From Hydnum rufescens UP504 (taxonomy: Eukaryota; Basidiomycota; Agaricomycetes; Cantharellales; Hydnaceae), in the NCBI GenBank assembly GCA_014904985.1, contig MU128990.1, positions 152,423 through 216,422 of the forward strand: a stretch of 64,000 nucleotides of DNA, written 5' to 3'. Below, in pieces: positions 11,911 to 24,038 of the stretch. Made by a program: the position numbers and the translations under genes. Under the pieces are notes generated by a model. The model was not told the origin of the DNA. It made no database searches and saw only the letters and a program-made list of their open reading frames with translations. The first letter of the stretch is position 1. Each line of letters opens with the position of its first letter.

Positions 11911-12230
11911 CCGTACCGGTAGAAGACACCACTTTGTATTTGAAGAAATAATGCATTGATTATCTACGCTCGGATCTTCATGCATTAATAATTGATGACT
12001 ATCGTTGAAGTCTCCTTGGAGACTCACAAGCTTAATTCACACCCACGCGAAGCGAGAGATTGGGCTTTTTAGCCTCTGAGATGGGAACGGTATCGATTGT
12101 GTCGTAGGCGCGTTCCATCGGCATCTCGATGAAGGGGGCGTCCGTTGAGGTCTTCCCAGGGGCCGGTAGGGATGTACGCGTAAGAAAGATCAAATAACTG
12201 GGTGGCGCACTCACAAGCATTACAAGGAGG

Positions 12231-12363
12231 GAGAACACCATGCTCACTACGGAGACCATCATACCCGAGTACGTTAAGCCCAGTCCCAGCCAGATCACCA
12301 GCAAAGACAACCCCGAGTTTCGCATGGTTGGCTCATCTTCACGAGTCTCTGGTGCCAAGCCGA
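12231..12363 (-). pseudogene. Zn2Cys6-TPR gene copy C, fragment 1
   Basis: About 130 bp match the linker exon of copies A and B (58000-58135 in copy B), including the stretch encoding LAPETRED. The frame is broken. The match runs up to the left target-site duplication of the inserted non-LTR element and resumes beyond it at 14056. Confidence 0.75.
12350..12363. repeat. 14-bp target-site duplication, left copy
   Basis: TGGTGCCAAGCCGA occurs here and again, identically, at 14056-14069, bounding the non-LTR element. Copy B of the host gene carries the same word once, which shows the pre-insertion state. Confidence 0.9.
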
Positions 12364-14055
12364 TGATGATGATGAATATCTCGATATTTTACCTGCAACT
12401 ACCGGCTGCTCCCGAAGGGCGCCAAGGGCAGGGGACCGAAGGTCCAGGGGGTACAGTGTATATACATTGGGAGAATATGAAGAGAGTAAAATATCGTCCA
12501 TGGCCGCAGACCTCGAACTCCTCCGTCCCGAGATACTACGACCAATATCAGATGGATTCCGCACTTTATCTAGTCTCCGCTGTCATCTTGGTCGTCGGAT
12601 ACATATCGTGGTTTAGAGTTAGCTTTCGTATGCGGGTACTCTGTAGATGGCTGGCTAGGTCCCGAGGGGAGGGCGCTGGCGCCCGACCTCTTCGTTTCCT
12701 GACAGTTTTCGTTTTCTCTCTGAACGTAGTGAAGGGGATGAATCGCGGATGTTGTCGTCGACCTCGATTTCGTTGCCCGCAAGGGGTCGACGTGGTAGCA
12801 GGTTGTCATTAGGCTGGGTGAGGGTGGTCTTTGGGCCCCTCTTGGGGGCGCGTTCCTCGTATCGGGATGTCGTGCATGGGAATCCGAGGATGAAAATGGT
12901 GTGAGCATTGAAGAATCGTTGTGCATCGGGTTGATGAGCAAAAGTGAGGACTATTGAAGCGCTGAGAGGTCGCGGGATCCTGTTCTCTGATACGAGCCAT
13001 CGTGCCGGGAGTGGGCGTACGAAGCTCGGGAATTCGGTAAAGTTGGCTGCAATCTCGCGTTCAACTTCGGTTGGGCTAATCTGAGATCCATCATCTCGTG
13101 TCAAAGGGACGTGGTCAAGTTTCACTCGGAAATATTGACTATCAGGGCATCCTTGAGCCTTTTCGAATCGTGGGAATACGGTTTTAGCAATAAGAGTCGC
13201 ATAAGGGTGGAGGTCATTGGCTGTGCAAGAGGGGCGAGCAATGGCGATAGGGTTACCGGCAATAGAGTAGAGGACAGACATTATCGCGACGTTGGTTGGG
13301 GCATGCGCCTCTTGGAGGGAATGGTTGACTTTGTCAACCACCGTTTGACCCATTACTCGCTCGTCAGGTGGGATAGGCGGCCAAACTTGGATGTTGAGGC
13401 GACTGGGGTGGTTCCGACGCGTCGGGCTTTGGGGGGTGCGAACTGGGAAGAGCGGTTTGGAAGGTGGCGAGTTGGGGTTATAGGTTGAGGGCGTTCTGAA
13501 CGCGTCCATGTGCTGTCTGCAGGGTGGGCAGGTGTGTCTGTTACAATGGGGGCTGGCATCGGTTGAGCAGTATTCATGGTATTAGGTTTCGGAGTGGGGT
13601 TGGCATTGGAGGTGATCACGGTGTCAGTGAGGAGTCTGTTTTGCTTTACAAGCTCTGCGTTCGTATTGGTGAGGGTGAGGACTGTGTTGGCGTATGTTGC
13701 GTGATCCTTCTCCTGGTGAGCGAGGAAGGTCTGTGCAGTTCTGAGGCGGTACTCAGGAACATTCTTGAATGCAGCAGCATGTAGTAACCAAATCAAGTTA
13801 ACGTGTTCAGGTGACAGTGATGAGGCCAAACCGAATTTTTCAAGCAAAAGGAGCGTGCCTTTGAGGAGGGTGTCTAGTGTGTTAGCGTTGAGTGGTAGAG
13901 AGCCTTCCGGCTCGTCAGCAGCATCCGGGACGGCGGGCGCGATTTCCTGCGGTGGGGATTTGCCTGTAGAGGGGCGTTGATGTTGCTTTGGCATGGCTGT
14001 GAATTGCAGTTGTCGAGCCGTGTTGCCGCTTCGGTAAACTGAGAGGAACAAACCG
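12364..14055 (-). mobile_element. ORF1-only non-LTR (LINE-type) element, about 1.7 kb
   Basis: Reading on the minus strand, the element has a short 5' leader (14055-13995), a gag/ORF1-like coding region and a 3' region with stem-loops (GGACCTTCGGTCC). It ends in a short (TCA)n-type tail against the left TSD. The simple-repeat tail and the 14-bp TSD point to target-primed reverse transcription. No endonuclease or RT domain is present, so the element lacks ORF2. Because the 5' end is kept, ordinary 5' truncation does not explain this. It resembles the half-LINE (HAL1) arrangement known in mammals, but here in a fungus. Confidence 0.7.
12655..13994 (-). CDS. LINE ORF1/gag-like protein, two overlapping frames
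   Basis: The first frame starts with ATG at 13994 and runs to 13353. It has a short Pro/Ala-rich leader, a leucine-rich helix (TLLKGTLLLLEKFGLASSL) and a coiled-coil-like stretch (TNAELVKQNRLLTDTV). The second frame, 13509-12655, overlaps it and carries a segment resembling the gag of Tad/CRE-type fungal LINEs (RWL..., LSASIVLTFAHQPDAQRFF) and a basic tail (RSERKRKL). No CCHC knuckle is seen after the RNA-binding segment. The frame change within 13353-13509 could be a mutation or a programmed shift. Two frames and the missing knuckle suggest a degraded or specialised ORF1. Confidence 0.55.
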
Positions 14056-14069
14056 TGGTGCCAAGCCGA
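14056..14069. repeat. 14-bp target-site duplication, right copy
   Basis: Identical to 12350-12363. The host pseudogene sequence resumes immediately after it. Confidence 0.9.
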
Positions 14070-15060
14070 GTACTCGGCCTTCGGGTTCCAGCGTCATCAG
14101 ATTATAGCCAGAAGCCCGACTATGTCGAAGTCACGCAATGTGGTCTTCATGGCCCCGAGAATGTCTTCCATATGACCCACATCGACGGCTCCTCTATCTA
14201 GCTTCTTGGAGGACTGCTTCAATTCTGGGACGCAAGCTAAGATTATTCCAAATGCCTCTTCCATTCCGCTCGTGTCAACCCTGGAGCAGCAGCTCCGACG
14301 TATAGTGGACTATTCTTTGTGGGAAACGTGTGTTAAAGATACCACGGGAAGAGGAATGTGGAGTAACTACGAAGGTAAATCAGGCGAACCAGCGGTCACG
14401 ATGGACGCATTACGACAATCTCCTTCAGTGAAATGAAATGGAAAAAGAGCACCGTCTGCAGGAACACACAGAGCAACAGGACTTGGCAGGTGGAAAATGC
14501 ACGGTTCAAAATCGACGTTGGCGGGGTGCCGAGCCTCCACAAGTCCTATGCTTTTCTCATTATAGGTCACAAGAGTTGGTAAGCAACTTGGGAGGATGCG
14601 CAGGTCCCTCCAATGCCTCCTGAGCAGCCACGGCTTCGAGGATCATGAGAAGGAAGATACTAGATCCCGTCCATGAATTGAGCGAAGGAACATCAGGATT
14701 GCGGTTGGCGGGATGAGCAATCCACCGCGTTCACCTTGGCCGCTCGCTTTGAGCCTGAAGGCTTGCATGAGCCACAGACGGTGAGTGCGGAACGTAGGTC
14801 TCGCCCTGGGAAAATTCTTACCGACTCCTAACATTTCATGTTGAATATTTGACAGACCGAGCAGACACCGTTTCTTAACCCAGATCGTCAAGTGCAAGGG
14901 GAGTTTTGAAGACGACAAGACCAGCAGCCCTGGTGGCGTAGAATATCGCTGGCTGAGGTGCACCATGGGTCATTATAAGGGGGCGCCAGAATCGTCGAGC
15001 GTGTGGTAGTGAGGAAAGCGCGCCTCGGGAACCTCCGCAGTGATCGGAAACGCGATCTAC
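14070..15060 (-). pseudogene. Zn2Cys6-TPR gene copy C, fragment 2
   Basis: This covers the N-terminal half of the gene in degraded form. The Zn2Cys6 cluster is recognisable at about 14830-14960 (GCWSCRLQ, VCSVC, FNMKC) but interrupted by stops after the third and sixth cysteines. The basic helix (SKRAAK) and the linker (FATCRLLLFCVPADGALF-like) follow in several frames. The TPR part is absent. The 5' side at about 15060 joins directly to VPS13-like sequence, and no divergent partner gene remains. Confidence 0.75.
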
Positions 15061-17430
15061 GAGGATCTACGTCGAAGCCGGTTCTATTCAGTATGATGCT
15101 CGCACAACTGCTCCGCGGCAATGATTTTCGATTAGGGGACTCACAACGGTCTCGGGTATGGTGTCCTGGTGCTTCTCTCCGTGCCTTCCACTCATGCTTC
15201 CTGATGCGTTGTCCCCTGAGGCCCTAAGTGCCAGACCGGATATCATTCTGGGAACTCCATCTCTAACTGAAGTGCTATGTATACATCGGAGTATCTCGGG
15301 AACTTGGCTATGAGGAATGTAAACCTTCCCAGGTGGTTACACTGGCGCCAAGATTGATTTTGAGACATCGTCTAGGGAAATCTCTCCGTTTCCGAGAACG
15401 TGGGGCGTCTTTACCGCCGAAAATCGACCCTGGAGCCTGGGAAGAGGGCTCCGATGCAACTTATGAGACCTAGAAATGAGGAGCCTCCGACAGTTGCATG
15501 GTCTCAATACACGATGGCACGAGAAGTAAGGACTAGTTCAGTGCTTCTCATCTCACTATTAGCTTATGAGGCCGCCCCCAACTAACATCCACAAAGTCGA
15601 TATCGTGCAGTTGCGGGTATCATCTCGTGGCGAGGAATATCAAATCCCAACCGCCGAATCTCATTAAGACAGACGTTGCAATTGAAGGCGCCAATCCTCT
15701 TGTGACCTTTTCTTTCGAAACACGTCGGTGGCCATTTCGAGTTGAGAGACAGTGACGTTTCTACACTTTCTTCCCAGAACGTAAGGTGTTTCTATAGCTA
15801 ATCACTGGAATTCATGGGGTTCTAAAATATGCTGTATAGTATGATACGCATCACGAAGATGGAAGCTCGGGTACCCAAGTTCCACTATACCTTGTGCTGC
15901 CTCATTCGTCGGTAGCTTATGCCTAGGGTTCCCTTCGGCATCCTATAAAAGGCTTCATTTGTACTCAAACGACGACACCCGTGACGTCCGCATGCTAGAA
16001 ATAGGGACCCTTATTCCATTCAAGCTCCGAACCCCGCATGGACCCTACACTATCTTCCTTGATAGTTCGTGCTAAGGTCGGAACGCAAACCCTCGCTGTA
16101 TCGAACTACGTTAAATCCCTCAGCCTTTTGCAGATCCAAGCCCCGTCTGCAGAGCTCGTCTCGGGCAGTGACCTTAATGGGAATGGAGGCATTCGTATCA
16201 GTCGTCGCCGAGGACGGATAGATCCTCTAACTGTTAACTTGGACTTGGCGGGTTTCGGTGTCTTGCTAATCCATCAACAGATGGTGGAACTCGTGTGTAT
16301 TTCCTTGACGGCTGTCAGTCTCGAGTACGCCCATAGCAATGCCGCGCAAACTATAAATGTATCTCTATCAACCCTGCGGATTCTCAGCCGGCTTGGCTTT
16401 TTGATGCTCTGTGCCCTGCAGTTCTCCACGAAACCCCTCTATCGAATAGAGACGGGCCTTGCGGAGGTCTTCTGGCGACACCAGCCTCCACGACGGCACT
16501 TAAGGATGACTGTTCGCGGAGTTGATGTTCTAGTCGAGAAGTTTCCTGATACTTGGGTATATGCTCCCGCCCCATTGCAAGACTGCAAGTTATGACGATC
16601 AGTGTCGACGAGGATATCCTTTCTACACTCTTTGACTTCTCCTAGGTCGAAGGAAGTTCATGGGAGGTCGAGACACCGGGGTGCGTGATCCTATACTCTA
16701 AGGCTGCGTCATGTGGTTCTTTACTGCCTTAATCCCTAACCCGGGTGTCATTCCAGATCTGACCGATGTTGCGGACTGACAGGAATTGCATTCTGAAGTG
16801 TTGGAGTTGCAACCTGTTCAGCCGCCACTCTCGTTCATGAGTGAACGCTGAAGAAAAGTAGGTGATTTCGCGAGCCGAACGAATCCTACTACCCCATCTC
16901 GCTAGGCTGGTTCTGCAAGCTCCGTTGGCAGTCGTGGTGAATTCCCTTACTAAGGCCCTGGGTAATGTCAATGAAGCGCAATTCTAGCTCAACGCCCTCG
17001 GCATCGAAGATGCACGGATGAGTACACCAGTTTTCCTCGACAAGGTTCCTTTCCATTATAGACAAGAAGTTCTGCGGCAACTGTAACGTATTCTAGGGGC
17101 TGCTGATTCCCTGGGCAATCCAGTGAGTTTCATGCACGAGATTGTGCTTGCTCAGACTGATCGGGCCAGCCGCGTGCTGCACGTTGGCTTGTTCACAAAC
17201 TCAGCTCTGGCATAGCTGGAATGATTTACGAACCAGAGAAGGGTGCCGCCTTGATGCATGGAACAAAGAATTAGGGATCACAATTGGAGGGGCCTTGCCC
17301 CAAGTCCAGCTACAACAGGAATAAGCAATGTAAATGGGGGTCGGCAATACCATATAATCGGCAGTTCCCGGGTCTCCCTTTGAGATTCTGCGAAATGCGG
17401 CATGCAGGATTGTGCTTGCCACAATGGAGA
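15061..17430 (+). pseudogene. VPS13 C-terminal fragment, copy 2 (longest)
   Basis: Plus-strand pieces follow the order of the VPS13 C-terminal half. EPGKRAPMQLMRPRNEE is near 15430-15490. A 185-residue open exon at 16038-16595 contains LAGFGVLLIHQQMVELVCIS and SLEYAHSNAAQTINVSLSTL. ISVDEDILSTLFDFS follows near 16600, then the FMHE/ADFLGN-like block and a degraded FTN.SSGIA..YEP end near 17240. Stops and shifts are frequent elsewhere (for example FDFS followed by TAG), so the whole is a pseudogene. The open exon may simply have escaped mutation. The functional VPS13 gene should lie outside this window. Confidence 0.7.
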
Positions 17431-18799
17431 TATTAGTGTAAGGCTACTGATGAGAATGGTATTTCCCCTGATGACTCAGCAGATGTGAGCGTATTTGATA
17501 GACCGGAGAGCCCTAGCTGCTTGGGTGAATTAGCAGGAAGGATATTATTAAAGAGTCCTTAGATCTGTAGGCAAGCTCAAGCTTGCCCTTTTATACTATG
17601 TACAAGACATTGAAGAAAATACAGGAGAACAGTAGAATGTTCAGGTACTATACTACTGGCACCAACAAGAAAGATCGGGTAGCAGTGACAAGTGCCAATC
17701 CCCGACTCTTAAGCCAGTTGTCATGTGAATATTTTCCATCAAGTTGGTTTGTGTATACTCAAGAAGACAGGGTTCAATTGAACTCATGAGGGGGAAAAGA
17801 AGGATGAAGGAAAAGAGAATATGGAGGTTAGCATTGGAGAGGAACAATGTATACTACCCAAAGAAAATCATGCATACATCCTAGGTCAGTACAAATGTTG
17901 TGCAACAGTATCATACACTCAATGGCAAAACAGCCATTATGTACCCCCACTGCAGATTATCTGTGATGCACTATCTTCACAGTGCCTGCAAAGGTTGGGA
18001 AGACAACCTGCAGATTGCACAAATTGTCTTTGGCAAGTGGGAAGTTTCAGCCCACAGTCTTGAATATCAAAGAGAGGAAAACACGGTGAGGAAACAAAAA
18101 GTGACACAGCATCGACAATATTTCAAATTAATCAACATAGCCAAGAGTCATGAAGGAGACCTACTATTTGCATGCTGCATATTCGCAGCCACATGGAGCC
18201 CAAGAGACACCCACAATTGGGGAATGTAAGGCACTCCTCCAACAAAGGATCATAGCATTTACAGTCTCAGGAACAATGAGAACTGTATCCAAGATATCCA
18301 ATCCAAAACAAGAAGGTGAGGCTGCATAATTCAATTTAAAGGACACTGTAGATTTGCCAATCATACAGAACCTCATTGCCCCAAAACATAGGGAAGCAGC
18401 CACTGTTGGCAGCATTGCCTCCAGACAGACCAAATTGGAGAGCATGGAGACTACAACTCTTCTCAACAGGGTCCAAGCCACATACAACAAGCCAGAAGGA
18501 TTCAGATCGGACATGTGCACAAGGAGGATTTGTTGGTAATCAAGACTCACGGACATATTCTGTATATAGTAATTACCCCTATTTCCTTTCCTGTCCTCAC
18601 TGCAACTATAGTATAGTTTCTTGGTAACATCCAACTCTCCTCAGTTCTCCATAATGAGACTGAGGTGAGCTGTGCTTCTCCATGCATTCCCTTACATATT
18701 CTCATTCCACTTTCCCTAGTCATATACCTAGGTAAACCTTCCTTAATAGAATATCAGTTCTCTGTAATGAGACTGAGTCATATACCTAGTCTCATGACA

Positions 18800-18811
18800 G
18801 GTTATGGGCCC
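18800..18811 (+). other. Copia primer-binding site (half initiator-tRNA)
   Basis: GGTTATGGGCCC lies directly after the LTR end and complements the CAU-anticodon arm of initiator methionine tRNA. The gag ATG at 18804 overlaps it. Confidence 0.7.
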
Positions 18812-19631
18812 ATTGACCCCATCTTCTAGTACTGCCATGCCTGCTACTGTTCCCTCATCTGCCTTTCCTACTCCATCTACTACTATGGCAACTTCTGCAG
18901 ATCCAACTGGATGCTTATTCACATCAATCCCAAAGCTTGCTAATGATGGTGGAAATTTTATGCTGTGGAAGTATTGTGTAAGAGAGATTCTTGAAGCATG
19001 TTGCCTACTTGATTACATCACTGGTGACAGTATACAAACTGAACCCAGCACTGGCGATGCAAACCATGGTGACTGGATTACCAGGAACTGTGAAGCACAA
19101 CAGCAGATTACACTTACACTGGAGGATGACCCACTTCTTGGTGTCATGCACCTAGACAATGCTGTGGCTATCTGGGATGCCCTCTGTATGCGCTATGAAG
19201 GGACTGGAGTACAAGCCATCTCATATCTAATGAGCAAAATTTGGTGCAAGCAATTTAATGATACCTCAGACTTGCAAATGCAGATAAATGAACTGTGTGC
19301 AAGTGCCCTTAAGCTCAAAAACCTTGGATTTGACCTCCCTGACAACATTCTTGCCATCGCTATTCTCCTTTCACTACCACCCTCATATGCCAACCTCCAA
19401 ACATCAATTGGAGTAGCAGGTGACAACAAGCTCAGCTCACATAAGGTCACAACCTTAAGTCTTGCTGAACAACAACATTGGCATGAAACTGGCAAGGCAG
19501 CTTTTCAGGCATGTGCCATGAAATCTAACAGTGGAAAGGATGCAAAGGATGGTAAAAAGTACAAGAAGTTGGACATACTGTTGAGAGATGTTACTCAAAA
19601 GGTGGTGGAATGGAGGGACAGGGTCCTCTGA
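18804..19631 (+). CDS. Copia Gag
   Basis: 275 residues. A Ser/Pro/Thr leader is followed by a typical UBN2/Retrotran_gag_2-like fold: LANDGGNFMLWKYCVREIL near residue 35, WDALCMRYEG near 120, an L..IWCKQF helix, then ILLSLPPSYANLQTSI near 195. The C-terminal end is lysine rich. No intact CCHC knuckle is seen; the sequence shifts frame at about 19620 into the protease region. Structural protein of virus-like particles. Confidence 0.8.
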   Translation: MGPLTPSSSTAMPATVPSSAFPTPSTTMATSADPTGCLFTSIPKLANDGGNFMLWKYCVREILEACCLLDYITGDSIQTEPSTGDANHGDWITRNCEAQQQITLTLEDDPLLGVMHLDNAVAIWDALCMRYEGTGVQAISYLMSKIWCKQFNDTSDLQMQINELCASALKLKNLGFDLPDNILAIAILLSLPPSYANLQTSIGVAGDNKLSSHKVTTLSLAEQQHWHETGKAAFQACAMKSNSGKDAKDGKKYKKLDILLRDVTQKVVEWRDRVL

Positions 19632-20208
19632 AACAAGATGATAAATGCAATGACAAAGCCAAAGTAGCTGAGACATCCAACCAATTGAATACAACCAACT
19701 TGAAACTGATCACACTGTTTATGGTGAGTGTGGATGACAATGACAACGAAAGTGAAAGTGATGATGAACATGTTGAACTACATGTTGCTAATCAACTCGT
19801 AAAGCCTAAGTATCATCAAGGGTGGATCGTGGATTCCGGTGCATCAATGCACATGTCTTCTCACCATGACTGGTTTACAACCTACTGGAAAATCCATCCA
19901 CCACACCATGTCTGGCTAGGTGACCACCACTATATAGAAGCAGTGGGCGAAGGTTGTATTATGGTGGAGATGGCTGTTGGTAATGGGAGAACCATTCCTG
20001 GAGCATTCTAATCTGTCTTACACATCCCTGACCTAAATGGGAATTTACTCTCTGTGTGGCAACTTGGCCACTCTGGGTGCTTGACCCAATTCACTGTGAA
20101 CAAGTGCATCATCCAAAACTCAAAGAATGAGGTTGTAGGGCTTGCCCCTATTGATGGAAACCTATATATGCTGCAAGTCTCAGTCTATGCTGAGGAAAGA
20201 GTGTGTAT
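19610..20208 (+). pseudogene. Copia protease and pre-integrase start, truncated
   Basis: The aspartic protease motif WIVDSGASMHM (near 19830) is the canonical Copia D-S-G-A-S active site. A stop at 20009 is followed in frame by a WQLGHSGCLTQFT segment and the GAG-pre-integrase start. The sequence then runs into the U LTR. Confidence 0.75.
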
Positions 20209-20211
20209 CAG

Positions 20212-21900
20212 TGTGGAAGATAAAAAGATCCAGTATCAGAAAATGTGAAATTACACCACTTCCAGCCATTGGATGATCACATGACCAATTACAAAATTAA
20301 TTATGGCTATGCACAGAAACCGAATCCATTCTATAACTCTGTCAGTTTTGATTGGAGAGGCACACCCATATAATGCTTGGAAAGCCACAATTAACACCTT
20401 TCAAATGATACCAAACACAAGTTGAACAGATGAAAACTGCACTCTCCAGGCCAAGTTTACTATCAAAATCTGGGATTTCCAGTAAAAAACAAATGTCTCC
20501 ATCAGTTCACATCCAATCCTCTTGGAACAACTGCACCTAGAAAGATATAAAAAATACGCATCCAATGGTACTAAGCATGTGAAGAACAGATCAAAACTGA
20601 ACTCTACAGAATGATATTACCATCAGAATCAACACCCATCAGTATTTTATGAATTTCTGTCAGTTCACATCCGATCTTCTCAGAACCACTGCTTCCAGAA
20701 AGCTATTAAAAATCCACATTGAATGGTACCAAGCACGCCTATTTCGGATACAAACTGCTGTCTCTGCATTGAATCCCACACCATGCACTTGTTCCTTTTA
20801 TTAACCAGTAACAAAAACACCTTAACCACTGGACTAGGCTCAGATTAATCTCCAAAACCTGGAGATGTCCCTTAATTTTGCTTCCCATGAGCTCCAAGAC
20901 ACATCACAAGACCAGTGACATCATGCTCCAACTACTCCACAAGCTCAGCAAATTAGTGACATCATTTCCTTTATGAATCCTTTTGTTCTCTTTATGAATG
21001 ACATCACTATGACATCACACTCTATGGATGACTCAGCTATGACCACATTATGACATCATTTCTTTATTACTCTTTTGTTCTGCTCCACTATGACTCCCCC
21101 ATGACATCACTATGACCTCATAGGTTTATTACTCTTTTGTTCTTGCTCCATGCACAGCCACCTTCAGATAGGTATATAAGCTAGCAGATTTTCTTGTACC
21201 CCCCCATCTCCTCACTCTGGAAATCAACCACTGTCTACTACTGCCTACCATTCTGCTTATAATCTAAAGAACTGTCTATCTAATGCCATCTGGAGCTAAG
21301 TCATCTTCAAGGTTGTTGAGACCAAGCTACTGGAAGCCATCTACATGAAATACTGAAGCCAAGGATAGTTTCAGAACCTAAGGTTAGAGTTGCTGGACAT
21401 CCAAGGAAAAAGTAAGCATAATGAAATACAAGTCAGGAAAGAAGATTGAAGCATACTAACAAAACTAACCAAGCATTGACCATTCTATAACCCACAGATA
21501 TCTGAATTTTAACCAGGAGGATGTAAACAAGGACACACAAATATCAGTAAATGAACAAACACAACATGAACACATATAAGCCTTTCTACAAGCATCCCTT
21601 GCATATAAGGATATGGACTAGCTATAGTCAATGATATATCATAGATGCTTATAGGAAGGCTTATACATTGTATGGAATGCTTCCTATAAGCATTCCATAC
21701 AATGTATAAGCCTTCCTATAAGCATCTATGATATATCATTGACTATAGCTAGTCCATATCACATTCCATTCTCCAATAAACACATACACATCTTGCAGAG
21801 AGTGATCAACCATTGAAGTGAACCAACCCATTTGAATAAACAGAAACACAGTCTCCCATCTACACACTGGCTGAACCAGATTTTTATTTGACAGTCATCA
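20212..21900 (+). repeat. LTR of Gypsy element U, left copy
   Basis: Begins TGTGGAAG and ends TGACAGTCATCA, i.e. TG...CA. It carries a TATA-like GTATATAAGC at 21171-21180 on the plus strand, oriented toward the gag that follows. The same 1.6-kb sequence occurs at 44441-45999 in inverted orientation with roughly 90% identity. Homology continues about 20 bp past the LTR end into the presumed primer-binding region. Confidence 0.65.
21610..21760. repeat. Perfect 71-bp-arm palindrome inside the U LTR
   Basis: Arms 21610-21680 and 21690-21760 are perfect reverse complements around a 9-bp loop. The right-hand LTR copy has this sequence only once, so the left copy gained an inverted duplication. Confidence 0.85.
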
Positions 21901-23353
21901 GAGCTCCCAACCCTTCTTCTATAACTGGTGGTCCTTACAGGGGAAATTCTCACTTTGATAAACCTTTCACCTCTCCAAAAACATTCCACACCAGTAACAT
22001 AACAACATCAACAGACTCAGAAACAATGGCCAGAGTAGCAAATCCACATGCAATGGCCCACAGGCAGAGATGCTCCACATTTTAAGGGAAAATGTCTTGA
22101 CAACTTCCTCCTTGACTATGAAGCTTGCTGTGATGAAGCCCTCTATGACGACCACAAGAAATGAAAGAACATTATCTGGTTCTGCAGTAATAAAGAAGCT
22201 GAACTACTAAAGAAACTCCCAGAAGTTCAGAACCCATCTACCTTTGAAGCCCTGGCAGCTCGTCTCAGGAAACTCTATGGACAGACAGACAGATGACAAT
22301 GATACACTTGAGAATGACTGGCAGACTTCTGCCAACAAAAGAGAACAATTGTCAATGAGGCAGATCTGGATGAATACTATTGTGAATTCATCACACAAGT
22401 ACAGTGCCTTGATGAAAAGAAAGTCCTAGCTGAGCAAGACTGAGATGACCTTTTCTGGCAAGGGATTCCATGACATCTCCAGAATATTGTGCTCCCATTG
22501 TTCTGCTATGTCCCAGGATTCGATGACACAAAACCATTGGACTGCACAACAGCCTATGACACAATGAAGACCATACTCAAAGAAGATCTTTATTACAACT
22601 TCAGACATCTCAACAAGGATAGACCATGAACCACCACAAAGGCCAAGAAGTCTAAACCCAGGATCAGTTATTACAAATCATGCGGCAGATATAGTGACTC
22701 CTCAGATGAATCAGAAGCCTCAGAAAGTGAAGAAGAAAACAGCAACTCAGATAGCAAAAGTGAAGAAGAGCCAGTTGCCATATCACCTTTATCCATTAAA
22801 AAGGTCTCCACCAAATCAAAGCCTATAGTCATCCCTTCACTACACAATGTGACCGAACAAATCAGTGACCTCACACAGTCCTTCAATGAAATGAAAATTC
22901 ACATGGCACAATCACAGCCAAATGGACAAGCTCTTAATCCTTATATGCAACCTTCCCACCCAGAAATGCGGATTCAAGGAAGCCCAGCTACCTATCCTAA
23001 CAATCAGCCACTTGGGTCTAATCATACTCAAGGCCCTAACATGTCAGCTGGTGCCACTCTCTGTTGGTTCTGTGACAAAACAGGAGCACATAATGTTGGA
23101 ATGAAGAACTGTCCAGATGCTCAGGCTATGGTTTGCCAGGGCATTATCAAGTATTATATTGAAGGAAGACTTGTAAAAATGGATGACACCCAACTACCAC
23201 AAGGAATAGCAGGAAAAGGAGGAATTAAACAAGCCATTGTGGATAATATCAAATGAATCAGGGATGAATCCTCTCATCAATGAACCACTGGGCAATCAGT
23301 ATTGTCAATAAAAATGGATGCTCTCCCTTCACAACACACTCATATGCAATAGC
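21901..23353 (+). pseudogene. Gypsy element U Gag (decayed)
   Basis: A capsid-like segment near 22070-22270 (GKCLDNFLLDYEACCDEALY, then FEALAARLRKLYG) is interrupted by TGA codons. A Ser/Glu-rich stretch precedes a C-terminal open part (22849-23256) that holds a degenerate zinc knuckle, CWFCDKTGAHN...C. The gene continues without loss into 28461, because the foldback element E1 sits between with a short duplication of the target. Confidence 0.7.
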
Positions 23354-23733
23354 CACCTTGGTCAGTCATCTAAGCCTACCTAGTTAGGTACCACTTTTGG
23401 GGCAGATAATGGTACCTAAGTAGGTCCCATCACTATTCCGGCCGAAATGGCCATTTTACGGCCTGCACCTTCTGGCCCAGAATTGGCCGAAATGGCCGAA
23501 AATTGGCCGAAACTGGGACTTAGAGAATCTCAGACTTGCAGGACAGCAGGCCATATGGACTTATCGGTGATAATAGTGTTCCATTTATAATTATTTATTT
23601 ATTATCACTTATTATACATATATTTGAGGCCTGCCTAGGCGGGCTTTCTGGTTACCCATTTGCATGTTGAGCACTCACCCAATTAGGACTTATTTATTTA
23701 TTTATTTATTTAAAAATTCAATTAGTAAAAAAA

Positions 23734-24038
23734 TACCACACCCGCTTGGGCGGGTGTGGTACCGTCCGTAGAAATAAAATAAAAAACTACTTAGTAGCAC
23801 CACACACCCGCATGGGCAGGTGTGTGGTACCGTCCTTAAAAATAAAATAAAAATAAAAAATAAAAAAACTACTTAGTAGCACACACCCGCTTGAGCGGGT
23901 GTGGTACCATCCGTAGAAACTTAGAAAAAAAACTAAGTAGCACCACACCCGCTCAAGCGGGTGTGGCACTGTCCGTAGAAATTTAAAAAAAAAGAACAAC
24001 CTAGTAGCACCACACACCCGGCCTAGCGGGTGTGTGGT
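23734..24038. repeat. E1 left subterminal cluster of five H hairpins
   Basis: Five ACCACACCCGC/GCGGGTGTGGT-type hairpins lie at 23734-23761, 23799-23829, 23881-23905, 23940-23966 and 24009-24038. They are separated by A-rich spacers of 35-70 bp ending in CTAGTAGC or TTAGTAGC. The matching cluster in E2 lies at its right end (43129-43310), which shows that E2 is inverted relative to E1. Confidence 0.85.

Larger units (their letters stand above)
17436..20208 (+). mobile_element. Ty1/Copia-type retrotransposon, 3' truncated
   Basis: A 5' LTR ends at 18799 with ...TCATGACA; its start is uncertain, and TGTAAGGC near 17436 is a candidate. It is followed at once by GGTTATGGGCCC (18800-18811), which complements the anticodon-loop part of initiator Met tRNA, the half-tRNA primer site usual in Copia elements. 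Gag and protease follow. The reading frame is cut off at about 20208 by the LTR of the Gypsy element U. No RT, integrase or 3' LTR is present in the window. Confidence 0.7.
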
